Source of the DNA: Osmia lignaria lignaria | Taxonomy: Eukaryota; Arthropoda; Insecta; Hymenoptera; Megachilidae | Direction of reading: 5' to 3' | NCBI RefSeq assembly: GCF_051020975.1 | Contig: NC_135040.1 | Coordinates: 1,295,501 to 1,359,500, forward strand | Length of the DNA: 64,000 bases | Part shown: positions 63,318-64,000 of the stretch, piece by piece | How positions within the stretch are numbered: position 1 is the stretch's first letter | Layout of the letters: each line of letters begins with the position of its first letter | The notes under the pieces: model-generated | Databases searched by the model: none | Seen by the model: only the letters and a program-made list of their open reading frames with translations | Told to the model about the DNA's origin: nothing | Made by a program: the position numbers and the translations under genes

Positions 63318-63479
63318 TATATTTATTGAAATTATTATTAAAACATCTCATACGTAATCAATTTTTCCAATTAATAGTTTATGCACAAATAGGTGCGGAA
63401 ATTATTAGGTTCAGTTAGTAACTTCTTAATTGAACTGATATGAGTAAAATAATATCCTTTTAGCAGTCAACATATAGTA

Positions 63480-63750
63480 TTAACGAAATTCAAAAATTCA
63501 AAAAGTTCAGGATTTAAAAATTTCAGAATTCCAAAGTTCCAGAACTAAAGAATTTCAGAATTTCGAAGTTCCTGAATTAAAAAATTTCAGAATTCAAAGG
63601 TATCAAAACTCAAACATGTGAGGATTCTAGAACTCAAAAACTCTAGAATTCCAGAATTCAAAAATTTTAGTATTTAAAAATTCCAGAACTTCAGAATACG
63701 AGAATCTTACAGCTGCAGAGTTCCAAAATTCTAAAATTCAGAACAAATAC
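63480..63750 (+). repeat. Degenerate TTTCAGAATT-type AT repeat
   Basis: About 27 imperfect 9-11-base units, the same family as 6130-6405. Confidence 0.75.
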
Positions 63751-63900
63751 ACTTCCAATTAAAAATTTAATCGTATCCATTAAAATACAGTATGATTGAA
63801 AGTAACTATATGTAAGAAAAGAAATTAATTACCTTACAAATCATAATCATTATAATCCCCTAGCATTGCAACAATGTGTTTTGAAAAACTAAAGGGTATC

Positions 63901-64000
63901 CAGTAATGCTTCGAAATAAGCAAGTGACTCGGGACCGAACAGTTGCTTATTTCGAAGCAGGTTGCTATTCGGCTTGACTTTGTTCTCGAAACGAGACGAT
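63901..64000. mobile_element. CGAAATAAGCAA-family MITE, cut by window end
   Basis: Begins CAGTAATGCTTCGAAATAAG and follows the reverse orientation of 31683-32153 to the last base of the window. The base before it is C rather than A, so the TA is not preserved on this side. Confidence 0.8.

Larger units (their letters stand above)
59217..64000 (+). other. Downstream intron of the Ig gene
   Basis: It begins with donor GTAAGT and no further exon was recognised. It holds two MITE families, one large LTR with a nested LTR, and an AT-repeat tract. Nothing recognisable was seen in 59733-60497. Confidence 0.7.

Overview
The window looks like insect nuclear DNA: very AT-rich, intron-containing, crowded with short TA-flanked inverted-repeat transposons, and carrying short CCTAA/TTAGG runs of the arthropod telomere type. 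The proteins and repeat types fit Hymenoptera best, but that is inference; no species is claimed. Almost none of the open reading frames are genes. Only two protein-coding loci can be supported.

Locus 1 (+ strand) is the middle of a large immunoglobulin-superfamily cell-adhesion gene of the lachesin / Dpr-interacting-protein (DIP) type. Three exons are visible: 25570-25692 (end of Ig2), 37907-38044 (first half of Ig3) and 59067-59216 (second half of Ig3). Their splice phases join exactly. The introns are about 12.2 kb and 21.0 kb. The 5' exons (signal peptide, Ig1, start of Ig2) and the 3' end (membrane or GPI tail) lie outside or were not recognised, so positions 1-25569 and 59217-64000 are probably intron as well.

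Locus 2 (- strand, 47421-49927) is a complete seven-exon chymotrypsin-like S1A gene nested in the 21-kb intron of locus 1. The conceptual product is 253 residues with signal peptide, activation site, Asp and Ser of the triad and three disulfides. The triad histidine is replaced by serine (TAASC instead of TAAHC), so it reads as a serine protease homolog. A TATA box and initiator sit just upstream.

The rest is transposon history. There are TA-flanked Tc1/mariner/pogo-type MITEs in several families, TTAA-flanked piggyBac-type MITEs, hAT-type MITEs and TTA-flanked Harbinger-type MITEs. Three degraded Tc1/mariner transposases and two non-LTR retrotransposon 3' fragments can be read. A group of solo LTRs begins TGTTACG and ends CGTAACA, with 4-bp target duplications. 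Several elements are nested, giving a relative order of insertion: a copia-like solo LTR inside another solo LTR, a Harbinger MITE inside a LINE RNase H domain, one pogo-type MITE inside another, and a 2.8-kb LTR inside a fold-back element.

The most noteworthy points are the nested protease homolog with a lost catalytic histidine, the large inverted solo LTRs (32.8 kb and 60.5 kb) that bracket exons of locus 1 and all of locus 2, and a sequence module shared by apparently different MITE families.
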